Assembly (NCBI GenBank): GCA_946482515.1
Contig: CAMLRS010000014.1
Coordinates: 37,576 to 101,575 of the forward strand
Source of the DNA: an uncultured Flavobacteriales bacterium
GTDB taxonomy: Bacteria > Bacteroidota > Bacteroidia > Flavobacteriales > Crocinitomicaceae
DNA: 64,000 nucleotides
Direction of reading: 5' to 3'
Made by a program: the position numbers and the translations under genes. Positions 7,501 through 16,389 of the stretch are shown piece after piece (within the stretch, counting starts at the first letter, position 1; every line of letters starts with the position of its first letter). The notes under the pieces are model-generated. The model saw only the letters and a list, made by a program, of their open reading frames with translations. It ran no database searches and was not told the DNA's origin.

Positions 7501-9424
7501 AGCTTAAACGAAAAAGGACATTTCTGCCGGGCATGATGAAAAAACGAATGTAATCATAGTAGCGGTCGGTGAGGTTATTTACAGCCAAACGAGCGGTGAG
7601 CTTGTGTCGTCCGAAAGCAGTGGTGTAAAACAGCGAGCAATCGAACAGCAGGAAATCTTCCACGAGGTTCGCACGGATGTTTTCGTTCAGCGCATAGCGT
7701 TCGCCCTGGTAAGTCGTCAGAAAGCTGATTCCCCAGTGTTTGCGTTCGTAGTTCAGCTCGGCAGTTCCTGCGTGGATTGGAGAATATGCCAGGATATGAC
7801 CGTAAGTTGGGCCATCCGGGTTGCTGAGATCCTGCGTGTATTGAAACGTATAATTCACATTCAAACTGAGCTGCGCCTTGTCGAAATGGTAATAGATTCC
7901 CTGTGTGCATTCCACGCCCAAAGCTTGTGATTTCCCTACATTCTGGATCGACCAGATGAAGAGGTTTTTGGTTGGAATGGCCAGGATTTTATCCGTAGCG
8001 TAGACATAGAACGGTTGTAGATTGCTTCTGAAAATCAGGTTTTTGACACTTTTTCTCATATCCAGTCGAATCCAAGCCATGTGTGCTTTTTCGGGAACCA
8101 GATCGTCGTTGCCCACCTGGTTGTAATACAATTCGTTGAACGACGGCTGTCTCACGGTATAGCGGTAACCGGTGGAAAACAGGAAGCCGCGTCCCAGGGG
8201 AATCATCCAGTCGATCATCGGCAGAAAAGCAAACGTATGGCGCGTACTGATCGGACGATTCTGATCGTTGACGTATTGGATGCCCAATTGGGTCGATAAT
8301 TCCCCGAAATACTTGAATGTCCCGGCCAGTAAGCCATCTGTAGACGCGCGGTAAGGTATACGCTCAAACGAAGCTGTGCGCAATTGTTCGAAGCGTTGTC
8401 CGGCTCCGGCCAGCAGCTTGATTTTCGTTCCAGGCGAGTAGCTCCATTGCGTTTGTCCTTCGAGCTGTTGCGACAGGTAGTGACTGTGCAGGAAGCCTTC
8501 TGCATTCAGGTAATTCGAATCAACGTAATCGAGCGAATTTTGCTGGTAGGAAACGGTCGTGGCGTTTTGCCATTTCTGACGGCTGAATGCGTGGCGCAGG
8601 CTCAGCAGGTTGTTGACGCCGTATAAGCGTTGTCCGGCAGTTTCGTTGTAAAAAACCACGGCTCCGGGCAAACCTTTATTGAACTGCGCGCCGGAATAAC
8701 TCAGCCGGATTTCCTGTTTTGCTGTCGGAGACCACGTAATTGCAGCTGTTCCGAAAGCATCTTTGAGATCACCGTTGTGCCGGCGGGTGCTCACTTCCGT
8801 TGATCCGTTGAGATAAGTAAAGGGATAATCGCCTTCAAACATCCGTCCTTTTCCGGAAAGGGAAAAGCGCCACTTGGACAATTGCTGCCCCACGAAAACA
8901 TGCGCGTCGTATTGCTGAAACGAACCGGCCTGTATACCTGCAACTAATTGAAAGGAATCGTTTGGTTGCGCTGCATGACGCGTTTCAATGGCAATGACCT
9001 GTCCGGCAAGCTTGGCGTGTACGGGATAATCGATCGAAGTAGCTGCCGATTGAACGGATGACAGACTTTTGATGAAATCGGCCGGTAATTGACCAAGATC
9101 AGTCTGACCGCTTTGGGTTTGCGCCAGGGCAAAGTTGTCGAGCACAACGCTCGTATGTCCGGCGCCAAGACTGCGGAACGTAACGGTTTTCATGCCGCCC
9201 AGTCCGCCGTAGCTGCGCAATTGCATGCCCGGAAACAGAACAAGCAGCTGCCCGATGTCGTTTGCCATACGCCGCTCAATTTGTCGTTTGTTCAGCGTAA
9301 TCAGACCCGGACGGCTGCTTGTCGGTGTGCCGAATACCACAACGGAGTCAATAGTCGTTTCCGGTCCCTGTGCAAATGCGACAGAGAAGGAACACAACAA
9401 TCCGATGCAGATCAGCGCTTTCAA
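7490..9424 (-). CDS. btuB: TonB-dependent outer-membrane receptor, BtuB-like
   Basis: 644 residues. Signal peptide MKALICIGLLCSFSVAFAQ, then a TonB-box-like TTIDSVVVFG. The plug domain runs over about residues 35-140 (LLVLFPGMQLRSYGGLGGMKTVTFRS in parts, SVVLDNFALAQTQ). The rest is a 22-strand-type barrel with many alternating aromatic strands, ending in LFRLSYEF with the terminal Phe expected for outer-membrane insertion. BtuB imports cobalamin using TonB energy. The size (small for a TonB receptor) and the upstream cobalamin riboswitch support BtuB. Gene order is DUF4465 - this gene - beta-propeller - T9SS protein, with a 26-base gap on one side and an 11-base overlap on the other. Confidence 0.88.
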   Translation of the reverse strand: MKALICIGLLCSFSVAFAQGPETTIDSVVVFGTPTSSRPGLITLNKRQIERRMANDIGQLLVLFPGMQLRSYGGLGGMKTVTFRSLGAGHTSVVLDNFALAQTQSGQTDLGQLPADFIKSLSSVQSAATSIDYPVHAKLAGQVIAIETRHAAQPNDSFQLVAGIQAGSFQQYDAHVFVGQQLSKWRFSLSGKGRMFEGDYPFTYLNGSTEVSTRRHNGDLKDAFGTAAITWSPTAKQEIRLSYSGAQFNKGLPGAVVFYNETAGQRLYGVNNLLSLRHAFSRQKWQNATTVSYQQNSLDYVDSNYLNAEGFLHSHYLSQQLEGQTQWSYSPGTKIKLLAGAGQRFEQLRTASFERIPYRASTDGLLAGTFKYFGELSTQLGIQYVNDQNRPISTRHTFAFLPMIDWMIPLGRGFLFSTGYRYTVRQPSFNELYYNQVGNDDLVPEKAHMAWIRLDMRKSVKNLIFRSNLQPFYVYATDKILAIPTKNLFIWSIQNVGKSQALGVECTQGIYYHFDKAQLSLNVNYTFQYTQDLSNPDGPTYGHILAYSPIHAGTAELNYERKHWGISFLTTYQGERYALNENIRANLVEDFLLFDCSLFYTTAFGRHKLTARLAVNNLTDRYYDYIRFFIMPGRNVLFRLSYEF

Positions 9425-9450
9425 CCTAAATCAGGTGGTGAATAGTGGAG

Positions 9451-10407
9451 TCAACGTTTGATCAGCGTAGAACGCGTCACGCCTGTTGCATTGGTCAGCT
9501 CGACAAAATAGCAGCCAGAGTTCCAATTTTCAGTGGACAGGGTTAGGAGTCCTTCAGAAGCGCCATTCCAGATCAGTGATCCGGTTGCGCTGTAGATGCG
9601 AATGTTGCCGGCTTGTCCGTCGATCGTCATGTGATCGTTTGCCGGGTTCGGGTACATGCTGAAAGCAGGAATTGCGTGCTCCGTCAGTCCAACCGTACCG
9701 AATTTCAGGTTGTCCATCGCGAAGTAGCCCGGTGTGTTGATGTAACCGAACGACATATCGGATGATTCGAGCGCGAAGCTCAGGTAGCTCACTTCACCTA
9801 ACTCAGAAAGGTCAACCGTTTCCCAGGTATCTACGATGTAATCCTGCGTGCTGTCAGCAAAACGGTAGTCTGCCAGGTAGAATGTTACCGTATCGATAGC
9901 GTTCGTATCGGCGTCGCAACCAATGATCAGCAGTCGGAAATAATCTGCACCGTTGGTGCCATCCGGCTCGCCATTGGCGTTGTTTGGTGAGCCAAATACT
10001 TTTCCGAACTGGTCGCCGTTCAGCATGGAAAGTGCAGCCCAGGTTGTATTCGTAATCTGAACGCTTTCCAGCACGCGTGGAACGCCCAGGTGGAGATAAC
10101 CGCTGTAGTTAACACCGTAAGTTGCACTTCCGTTCCCGCCGCTACCGGCATAAGCGCTGTATTGGTTGGCAGCACCTTGCTGCGTAGTGTTTGTTTTGTT
10201 GGAATACGACCATCCGGACCAGTAATCGAACTCGTCGTTGTAATTGTTGGTAAAAGTCAAACCGCCTGAAACAAATTCTCCTGCGAGGTCAGACCCGTTG
10301 TAGAACGTATCCGCCGGAATCGTCAGATCTTCAAAAGTGATGGTTGTTGTTTGTGCCGAAACACCGGTTGCGGCCAGAACGGCCATAGCGAGTAATGTTT
10401 TTTTCAT
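9451..10407 (-). CDS. DUF4465 surface protein with T9SS sorting domain (BtuH-like)
   Basis: 318 residues. Signal peptide MKKTLLAMAVLAATGVSAQ. The DUF4465 pattern is clear: TFEDLTIPADTFYNG, FVSGGLTFTNNYNDEFDYW, WSGWSYSN, NQYSAYAGSGG, YFRLLIIGCDADTNAIDTV and VDTWETVDLSELGEVSYLSF. The C-terminus is a T9SS type A domain (MYPNPANDHMTIDG ... SGCYFVELTNATG). As I recall, surface-exposed B12-binding BtuH proteins of Bacteroides fall in or near this family, but those are lipoproteins; here a T9SS signal replaces the lipid anchor. First gene after the cobalamin riboswitch. B12 binding is inference from family and context. Confidence 0.82.
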   Translation of the reverse strand: MKKTLLAMAVLAATGVSAQTTTITFEDLTIPADTFYNGSDLAGEFVSGGLTFTNNYNDEFDYWSGWSYSNKTNTTQQGAANQYSAYAGSGGNGSATYGVNYSGYLHLGVPRVLESVQITNTTWAALSMLNGDQFGKVFGSPNNANGEPDGTNGADYFRLLIIGCDADTNAIDTVTFYLADYRFADSTQDYIVDTWETVDLSELGEVSYLSFALESSDMSFGYINTPGYFAMDNLKFGTVGLTEHAIPAFSMYPNPANDHMTIDGQAGNIRIYSATGSLIWNGASEGLLTLSTENWNSGCYFVELTNATGVTRSTLIKR

Positions 10408-10472
10408 TGCTTTTAACGCATTTAAAAATGAATAATAAACAGCAAATGAAAAAATCAGAATAGAAGAAACAG

Positions 10473-10495
10473 AACCGGATGCGCGCCAGCCGGTA
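10473..10495 (-). promoter_or_regulatory. Possible expression-platform hairpin
   Basis: On the minus strand ACCGG ... CCGGT enclose CTGGCGCGCAT and are followed by TCTGTTTCTTCT. It lies between the riboswitch aptamer and the first gene of the operon. It could be the terminator part of the expression platform, though the U-tract is broken. Translational control is equally possible. Confidence 0.35.
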
Positions 10496-10538
10496 ATGAA
10501 TCGGACTTTAATCTGAAGTCTTCATTCAAATAATTAAA

Positions 10539-10705
10539 GGCAGGTATTCTGACTTCCCTCTGCCGATTTTGCCTTCCCACTCCGATTTTCGGAACAGTGA
10601 CATTTTTAAAATCAGCATTAACAAGGGTTTACAGCTGCAGATACAGTTCCGGAGTTACACCGGATTCCCTTTTTCATTCCGACCAGGTCGGAAACCAATA
10701 ACCGG
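10539..10705 (-). promoter_or_regulatory. Cobalamin (adenosylcobalamin-class) riboswitch
   Basis: Read on the minus strand the conserved core is present in the right order: AAGGGAATCCGGTGTAACTC (from about 10673), CCGGAACTG, then CTGTAAACCC (10625-10634), a GTCACTG segment, GGGAAGGC (10571-10578) and the closing ATACCTGCC (10539-10547). These are the hallmark elements of the cobalamin aptamer. The B12-uptake genes start 130 bases downstream. Bound cobalamin is expected to turn the operon off. Confidence 0.93.
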
Positions 10706-10707
10706 CT

Positions 10708-10740
10708 CAAAGATAGGAATTAAAGTCATTGTAACAAAAG
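10708..10740 (-). promoter_or_regulatory. Promoter of the B12 operon
   Basis: On the minus strand TTG (10735-10737) - 19 bases - TATCTTTG (10708-10715), a full match to the Bacteroidota housekeeping promoter TTG-N19-TAnnTTTG. Transcription would start about ten bases later, right at the 5' edge of the riboswitch. Confidence 0.8.
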
Positions 10741-10835
10741 TGTGAAAATACCTGATGCTATCCTTTTCAACCATCGGTTGTAGATAACCGGTTGCGACTT
10801 TCGCGCAAAGACGGATCGACTTATCAAAAAAAGAT

Positions 10836-10843
10836 TACTTTTG
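10836..10843 (+). promoter_or_regulatory. -7 element of the TPR-ribH transcript
   Basis: TACTTTTG matches TAnnTTTG and lies 20 bases before the ATG at 10864. No TTG is visible at the usual spacing. Confidence 0.5.
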
Positions 10844-10863
10844 CAACGCTTAAACTTGTACTA

Positions 10864-11505
10864 ATGGCGAATACCATCAATACCAACAACCTGAAACAAC
10901 AGTTTAAAGAAAACAAGCAATTGCGCATGATCACCTTTGCAATCGGAGGTGTATTGCTGTTGCTGGTAGGCTACCTGCTCTACCGTCAGTTTATTTTCGG
11001 ACCGAAAAATGACAAATCGAAAGGTGTTTTCCACACGGGATTGAACTATGCGGCAAAAGACTCTACCGATCAGGCAATTGATGCATTGCTTCCTGTAGTA
11101 AAGAAATACGACGGAACAGTTGGAGGTGAAAACGCTCAGTTTATCCTCGGTCGTCAGTACATGGAGAAAGGTAACTTCAAGAAAGCACTCGAAGCACTCG
11201 AAGGCGTAAAAGTTTCCGACACGTATGTACGCGTTTATGCAGTTGGTCTGCAAGGCGATTGCTACAGCGAGCTGGGTAAATACCAGGAAGCGATGGACAA
11301 GTACGAAGAAGCGGCTTCCATCAACGAAAACGACAAAACATCACCGGAATACCTGTTCAAAGCTGCATTGGTGGCTGAACACCTGAAGCAATTTGAGAAA
11401 GCAACGGAGCTTTACGAAAAGATCCGCGATACTTACAGCGTATTTGGACAAATGAAAGCGATCGATAAATACATTGCTCGCGCGAAAAACTCTAAAGTGA
11501 AATAA
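10864..11505 (+). CDS. Membrane-anchored tetratricopeptide-repeat protein (YfgM-like)
   Basis: 213 residues from the ATG at 10864. The upstream in-frame ATG at 10792 is rejected because the -7 element at 10836-10843 lies between them. A short hydrophilic start is followed by one membrane helix (ITFAIGGVLLLLVGYLLYRQF, residues ~22-42) and then helical repeats: AKDSTDQAIDALLPVVKKYD, NAQFILGRQYMEKGNFKKAL, VGLQGDCYSELGKYQEAMDK and LKQFEKATELYEKI. Such proteins expose TPRs to the periplasm and bind partner proteins; the exact partner is unknown. It lies one base upstream of the ribH start, an arrangement I associate with Flavobacteriia. Confidence 0.85.
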   Translation: MANTINTNNLKQQFKENKQLRMITFAIGGVLLLLVGYLLYRQFIFGPKNDKSKGVFHTGLNYAAKDSTDQAIDALLPVVKKYDGTVGGENAQFILGRQYMEKGNFKKALEALEGVKVSDTYVRVYAVGLQGDCYSELGKYQEAMDKYEEAASINENDKTSPEYLFKAALVAEHLKQFEKATELYEKIRDTYSVFGQMKAIDKYIARAKNSKVK

Positions 11506-11506
11506 C

Positions 11507-12001
11507 GTGGCAACAAGTCTGAAAAACTTATCAGCTTACGACAAACAAGCCATTCCTAACAGTGCCGATTGCAAGATCGGCATTGTTGTTTCTGAATGGA
11601 ACGATCATATCACGCACAAGCTGCTGGAAGGCGCTGTAACGACCTTTCTTGAAAACGGCATGAAAGAAGAACAGCTCTTCATTCACCACGTTCCGGGAGC
11701 ATTTGAATTGCCGCTGGGAGCGCAATGGCTGCTCGAAAATCAGAATCATGCACTGGATGGCGTATTGGTGATCGGTGTGGTGATCCAGGGTGAGACCCGC
11801 CATTTTGATTTCGTGTGCCACGGTGCCACGCAGGGCATTATGGACGTGATGCTGAAAACCAGCAAACCGCTTTCGTTCTGTCTGCTCACCGACAACACCG
11901 AACAGCAGTCGCTCGACCGTTCGGGAGGCAAGCACGGTAACAAAGGCATCGAATGCGCGGTGACTTTATTGAAAATGATCGGATTGAAAAAATCCCTCTA
12001 A
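11507..12001 (+). CDS. ribH: 6,7-dimethyl-8-ribityllumazine synthase
   Basis: 164 residues. Catalyses the next-to-last step of riboflavin synthesis in the cytoplasm. Family motifs: SEWNDHIT near residue 27 (pyrimidine binding), VPGAFELP near 61, VIGVVIQGETRHFDFVC near 85 with the catalytic His in the TRHFDF segment, and LTDNTEQQSLDRSGG near 126. GTG start at 11507, one base after the TPR gene's stop, so coupled. Length is typical. No other rib genes are in the window. Confidence 0.95.
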   Translation: MATSLKNLSAYDKQAIPNSADCKIGIVVSEWNDHITHKLLEGAVTTFLENGMKEEQLFIHHVPGAFELPLGAQWLLENQNHALDGVLVIGVVIQGETRHFDFVCHGATQGIMDVMLKTSKPLSFCLLTDNTEQQSLDRSGGKHGNKGIECAVTLLKMIGLKKSL

Positions 12002-12011
12002 ATAATTTCCT

Positions 12012-13397
12012 ATGACATTGATTAAATCCATTTCCGGGATCCGCGGAACGATTGGAGGTCAGCCGGGCGATGGCCTGACACCTATTGATGCTGTACAATT
12101 TGCGGCTGCTTACGGGACCTGGCTGCAAAAGCGATTCGGTCAGCAGCGCTTGAAAGTAGTTGTGGGCCGCGATGCGCGCCTTTCCGGCGAAATGATTTCC
12201 CAGCTGGTAACCAATACACTCACCGGCTTGGGAATTGATGTGATCCAATTGGGGCTTTCCACTACGCCAACCGTTGAAATGGCGGTTCCGGAATTGAAAG
12301 CCAATGGCGGCATCATTCTCACGGCCAGCCACAATCCTAAGCAATGGAACGCTTTGAAACTGCTCAACGAAAAAGGCGAGTTCATTTCCGGCGCGGAAGG
12401 TGAGGAGCTGATGAAGATCGCCGAAGCCGGTGCGTTCCATTTTGCAGAAGTCGACAACCTGGGAACAGTTACGAACGACAACGGCGCGATCGAACGTCAC
12501 ATCGACGCCATCCTGGCATTGCCGGATGTTGATGCAGCAGCTATTGCAAAAGCTGATTTTTCTGTAGTCGTTGATGCGGTGAATTCCACTGGCGGTATTG
12601 CTGTTCCTGCTTTGCTGAAGCGTTTGGGTGTCACAAAAGTAACGGAGCTTTACTGCGATCCGACCGGACATTTTCCACATAATCCTGAGCCTTTGCCGGA
12701 GCATTTGACCGATCTTTCAGCGAAAATCCGTGAAACAGGAGCACAGGTCGGCATTACCGTCGATCCGGATGTAGACCGCCTGGCGCTTGTTTGCGAAGAC
12801 GGTTCCATGTTCGGTGAAGAATACACGCTCGTTGCTGTTGCCGATTACATTCTGTCGCGCCGCAAAGGAGCAACCGTTTCCAATCTTTCGTCCACACGTG
12901 CCCTGCGCGATATTACGGAGGAAGTTGGAGCAGAGTACCACGCAGCTGCAGTAGGCGAGGTGAACGTGGTCGAAAAAATGAAAGCTGTGAATGCTGTCAT
13001 TGGTGGTGAAGGAAACGGTGGAATTATTTTCCCGGATCTGCACTACGGTCGTGACTCGCTGGTAGGAATTGCCTTGTTCCTGACACACCTGGCAAACAAA
13101 GGCGTTTCCATGACAGCGCTTCGTGCTTCGTACCCGAATTACGAAATGGCCAAGAAAAAAATCGAGCTCACACCGGGAATCGATACCGATGGAATCCTGC
13201 GTACGATGGCCGATCGCTATAAAAATGAAGAAGTAGACACGACCGATGGCGTCAAAATCTACATCGGTAAAGAATGGGTGCATTTGCGCAAAAGCAACAC
13301 CGAGCCCATCATTCGTATTTACACCGAAAGCAAAGACGCACAGGCCGCTTCTGACCTGGCGGATCGCATTATTGCTGAGATCAAAGCATTGATCTGA
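12012..13397 (+). CDS. glmM: Phosphoglucosamine mutase-type phosphohexomutase
   Basis: 461 residues. Phosphoserine loop TASHNPKQWN with catalytic Ser106, metal loop DPDVDRLALV near residue 252, sugar-binding GEGNGGIIFP near 337, and phosphate-binding RKSNTEPIIRIY near 422. The start SISGIRGTIGG fits the family. GlmM converts glucosamine-6-phosphate to glucosamine-1-phosphate for peptidoglycan and LPS. Ten bases after ribH, thus probably co-transcribed; a strong terminator follows. A second phosphohexomutase of another subfamily lies at 40698-42107. Confidence 0.9.
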   Translation: MTLIKSISGIRGTIGGQPGDGLTPIDAVQFAAAYGTWLQKRFGQQRLKVVVGRDARLSGEMISQLVTNTLTGLGIDVIQLGLSTTPTVEMAVPELKANGGIILTASHNPKQWNALKLLNEKGEFISGAEGEELMKIAEAGAFHFAEVDNLGTVTNDNGAIERHIDAILALPDVDAAAIAKADFSVVVDAVNSTGGIAVPALLKRLGVTKVTELYCDPTGHFPHNPEPLPEHLTDLSAKIRETGAQVGITVDPDVDRLALVCEDGSMFGEEYTLVAVADYILSRRKGATVSNLSSTRALRDITEEVGAEYHAAAVGEVNVVEKMKAVNAVIGGEGNGGIIFPDLHYGRDSLVGIALFLTHLANKGVSMTALRASYPNYEMAKKKIELTPGIDTDGILRTMADRYKNEEVDTTDGVKIYIGKEWVHLRKSNTEPIIRIYTESKDAQAASDLADRIIAEIKALI

Positions 13398-13416
13398 TCA
13401 ATGAAAAATAGAATGG

Positions 13417-13445
13417 AAGGCAGTCTCAACAGGCTGCCTTTTTTT
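13417..13445 (+). terminator. Intrinsic terminator after glmM
   Basis: AAGGCAG (13417-13423), loop, CTGCCTT (13434-13440), then a T run to 13445. Standard rho-independent form for the TPR-ribH-glmM transcript. Confidence 0.85.
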
Positions 13446-13534
13446 GTGAGGAATAACGGGCGTTAACAAGATTTTAAGAACTTCCTCCTGAACCAATTCT
13501 TCGTTCATAGGTACTGCGACAAAATTTTAGCCCT

Positions 13535-15211
13535 ATGAATAAGATAACTGGTTTAATAAGTGCTCTGTGTCTAACCTTCTTCAGTTTTGCCGCTGATAAA
13601 GAAACCATCAAGTCCACCATTTCGGAAGTAACGGTTTACACCCAGGGAGCACAGGTGTTCCGTAAAGCAAACTACACAGTAAAAGCAGGAGTCACGCAAT
13701 TGGTGATCGAAGGCATCAGCCCGGATATCGATCCCAAAAGCCTGCAGGTGAAAGCACTGGGAAATGTGGTGCTGATCGATTCCAAATACTCGCTGTACTA
13801 CCCGCAGCCTGAGCCGGTAAAACTGGAGGGATTACCGCTCAAAGTGAAAAAAGACATCCAGCTGTTGCAGGATTCCATCACCAACCTCGATTACGAAATC
13901 CGCGAATTGCAGGACGAGATCGATGTACTGGCCGCCAGCAAAACCATTCTTGCCAACAACGGCTCCGTTCGCGGACAAGGCAAAGTGAACGACTCCATTC
14001 CGCTGCTCAAAATGACGATGGATTACTACACGCTCAAAATGAACGAGATCAATAAGAAAATGCTCGGACTGGCGCGCAAGAAAGCCGAAAAAGAGGCACG
14101 TCGTTCAGGCATGCATACCCGTATGTCCGATCTGAAAAACTACCAGTCGTCTGCTGCGCCACCGGCTCCGAAAGGACCGATTCACCAGATTGTGATCACC
14201 GTTCAGGCAAAAGAAGCCACAACCGGCAAGCTCAATGTTTCCTACCTTGTTTCCAATGCCAGCTGGGTGCCGATGTACGATCTGCGCAGCGATATCGCTA
14301 CCGGAAAAGTAAACCTGACGTATAAGGCACATGTGAGCCAGACGACAGGCGAGGACTGGGATGATGTACGCCTGTCCGTTTCTACCAACAATCCGTATCA
14401 GAACAAAACGCGCCCGGTGTTGCACCCGTGGTACATCGACTATTATGTAGCTGCAACGTATTACGATGTGAATACCATGTATTCCAATGCACCGGTGCCG
14501 CAGGTCATGAACAAGGAAGCCAAGGCGGAGGCTGCAAGAGAGCTCGAAGATGCGGAATTGACAGCGGGAGGTGATGCCAGTGATTTCACTACGATGATTG
14601 ACCGCGTGCTTTCAGCTGAATTTAAAATCGATCTGCCGTATTCCATCAAGAGCAACGGAGAAGAGCACATGGTACTGGTGAAAAACGTAGACCTGAATGC
14701 GACTTACAAGCACATTTGCGTACCGAAGCTCGATCCGGGAGCTTACCTGGTGGCACAGATCGTGAAGCTGGATGAATTGCAATTGGTTCCTGCTACGGCC
14801 AATATTTTCTTCGATGGCAGCTACATTGGCGAAACCTACCTCGACCCGACAACCATGGATGACACGCTTTCACTGAGCCTTGGAAAAGACCCGAACATCA
14901 TTGTGAAACGCACCCTGCTGAAGAAAGACCTGAAAGAGAAGATCGTAGGGAATACCAAAGAGCGCACGATGTCGTATGAGATTGAAATAAAAAACCTGAA
15001 GTCCACAACGATTGAGCTGATTGTGAAAGACCAGTTACCTGTAACACAGAATGCCGACATCCAGATCGAAGCGATCAATCTCGACAGGGCGAATTACAAC
15101 GAAGTGACGGGTATCCTGAACTGGGAATTCGACCTGAAAACGAAGGAAAGCAAGAAGATCCATTTCAGCTACCGTGTCAAACACAACAAAGATCAGAACG
15201 TAGCGCTGTAA
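13535..15211 (+). CDS. DUF4139/DUF4140 (mucoidy inhibitor MuiA-like) exported protein
   Basis: 558 residues. Signal peptide MNKITGLISALCLTFFSFA. The N-terminal DUF4140 domain shows SEVTVYTQGAQVFRKANY and GISPDIDPKSLQVK. A coiled coil follows (LLQDSITNLDYEIRELQDEI, about residues 108-140). The DUF4139 domain then runs from about residue 210 (LNVSYLVSNASWVPMYDLRS, VNLTYKAHVSQTTGEDW, VRLSVSTNNP) to the end (DLKTKESKKIHFSYRVKH). The family's function is poorly known; overexpression of a member affects mucoidy in other bacteria. Single gene with its own terminator; no T9SS signal. Confidence 0.9.
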   Translation: MNKITGLISALCLTFFSFAADKETIKSTISEVTVYTQGAQVFRKANYTVKAGVTQLVIEGISPDIDPKSLQVKALGNVVLIDSKYSLYYPQPEPVKLEGLPLKVKKDIQLLQDSITNLDYEIRELQDEIDVLAASKTILANNGSVRGQGKVNDSIPLLKMTMDYYTLKMNEINKKMLGLARKKAEKEARRSGMHTRMSDLKNYQSSAAPPAPKGPIHQIVITVQAKEATTGKLNVSYLVSNASWVPMYDLRSDIATGKVNLTYKAHVSQTTGEDWDDVRLSVSTNNPYQNKTRPVLHPWYIDYYVAATYYDVNTMYSNAPVPQVMNKEAKAEAARELEDAELTAGGDASDFTTMIDRVLSAEFKIDLPYSIKSNGEEHMVLVKNVDLNATYKHICVPKLDPGAYLVAQIVKLDELQLVPATANIFFDGSYIGETYLDPTTMDDTLSLSLGKDPNIIVKRTLLKKDLKEKIVGNTKERTMSYEIEIKNLKSTTIELIVKDQLPVTQNADIQIEAINLDRANYNEVTGILNWEFDLKTKESKKIHFSYRVKHNKDQNVAL

Positions 15212-15240
15212 AGAGTTTTCATTGTTCGTTTCTATAGTTG

Positions 15241-15278
15241 CAATCCCGTCCGCCTTAGGTGTGACGGGATTGTTTTTT
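15241..15278 (+). terminator. Intrinsic terminator after the DUF4139 gene
   Basis: CAATCCCGTC (15241-15250) pairs perfectly with GACGGGATTG (15263-15272), followed by TTTTTT. Confidence 0.88.
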
Positions 15279-15305
15279 GATAAAAATTTAGAAACAGCAA
15301 GGCAT

Positions 15306-15332
15306 AAAAAAAGGGACTCTTTCGAATCCCTT
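15306..15332 (-). terminator. Intrinsic terminator of the minus-strand T9SS gene
   Basis: On the minus strand AAGGGA ... TCCCTT with seven T residues after it. It faces the plus-strand terminator just upstream, so the two convergent transcripts end separately. Confidence 0.8.
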
Positions 15333-15354
15333 TCTCTCCGATAGTCGGATAAAA

Positions 15355-16233
15355 TTATTGCTTCACGAATGTGCTGCTTACAGTTTCACCGCTTGTAGTG
15401 GTGATAGCGTAGAGGTACATTCCTGCGTTCAGCGTAGTAACGTCGATAGAACCGGATACACCGTTTACTGCTTCAGTAAGGAGCAGTTTACCATCGAGTG
15501 AGTAAACGTTGATTGCTGTAGCTTCTGTTCCGTTCAGCTCGAACTTCAGATCTGTTGTAGCCGGGTTAGGGAAGATACGGGAAGAAGTCAGCTTGTTCTC
15601 GTTCACACCCACATAACCGTTTACTTCGAATGCATCCAGCCACAGTGTGCTTCCTGGCTGTGGAAGGCTTGTACCGAAGATACCTCCGATAGAAGAAGAA
15701 CCGAGGATAACCATCTGGTTAGCTGTTCCTGTGTTCGTTGGGTGAGCTGTCAGGGTAACAGTACCTGGTGTCCATGCAGCAAGTGTAGCGTTGATGGAAA
15801 CAACACCCTGGAACAACAATACGTCATCGTTGAAACCAGCAGCGAGTGTATCGTAGATTTCAACAACGATAACAGCACTGTCACCGCTTGCAGCAGTATA
15901 CTTTGCCATAAAGTCAACTGTGATATCGCCAGCATCAGTGATTTCGCCGTCGATAACCTGACCGATAACTCCTGCGAGTGTATCGGAAGGTCTCTGAAGA
16001 GCTGCAGCCAATGTAGGGTTAACGATAGTGATCAATTTCGCAGATTGTGCACCTTCACCTGGAGCAGCAGTTTCACCTTTGTAGATGTTCACTCCCCAAC
16101 CAGCTGTGCTGGAAACGTCCGGGAAAGTTGGGTATGGATTCGTGATTGGCGCCTCGAAATTACCATTCGCCAACTGAGCAGTTACGCTCCCTGCAAGCAA
16201 AACACCTGCGATCAATGTGTAGATTTTTTTCAT
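15355..16233 (-). CDS. T9SS-sorted extracellular protein, beta-sandwich type
   Basis: 292 residues. Signal peptide MKKIYTLIAGVLLAGSVTA. The mature part starts LANGNFEAPITNPYP and continues with carbohydrate-binding-module-like beta strands (GWGVNIYKGE, DITVDFMAKYTAASGDSAVIVVEIYD in parts, STLWLDAFEVNGY). The C-terminal ~80 residues are a T9SS type A sorting domain (RIFPNPATTDLKFEL, LDGKLLLTEAVNG, AGMYLYAITTTSGE, STFVKQ). It is expected to be exported across the outer membrane and anchored or released. No catalytic motif is visible, so it may be adhesive or ligand-binding. Transcribed alone with its own terminator. Confidence 0.82.
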   Translation of the reverse strand: MKKIYTLIAGVLLAGSVTAQLANGNFEAPITNPYPTFPDVSSTAGWGVNIYKGETAAPGEGAQSAKLITIVNPTLAAALQRPSDTLAGVIGQVIDGEITDAGDITVDFMAKYTAASGDSAVIVVEIYDTLAAGFNDDVLLFQGVVSINATLAAWTPGTVTLTAHPTNTGTANQMVILGSSSIGGIFGTSLPQPGSTLWLDAFEVNGYVGVNENKLTSSRIFPNPATTDLKFELNGTEATAINVYSLDGKLLLTEAVNGVSGSIDVTTLNAGMYLYAITTTSGETVSSTFVKQ

Positions 16234-16389
16234 AGTTTTTTATTAAAATATGATTAATAGTGTCCCAAAAATAACCACAACACGTATTCGGTCCAAATAA
16301 AAGAACAGGAATATTATGAAAGGTAAATTGTTGATTTGTTGTAGTAATAGCTGAATAAGCCTCTAAGACTAGCTAATTAGTAGATTATA

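Noticed and set aside
12012..13397. Redundant mutase fused or duplicated with 40698-42107
   Set aside because: Both are phosphohexomutases but of different subfamilies (loop sequences TASHNPKQWN and [10 protein letters not shown]), so they are ordinary paralogues.
15306..15332. tRNA-like TTCGAATCCC string
   Set aside because: It is part of the hairpin terminator of the minus-strand T9SS gene; no cloverleaf can be drawn around it.
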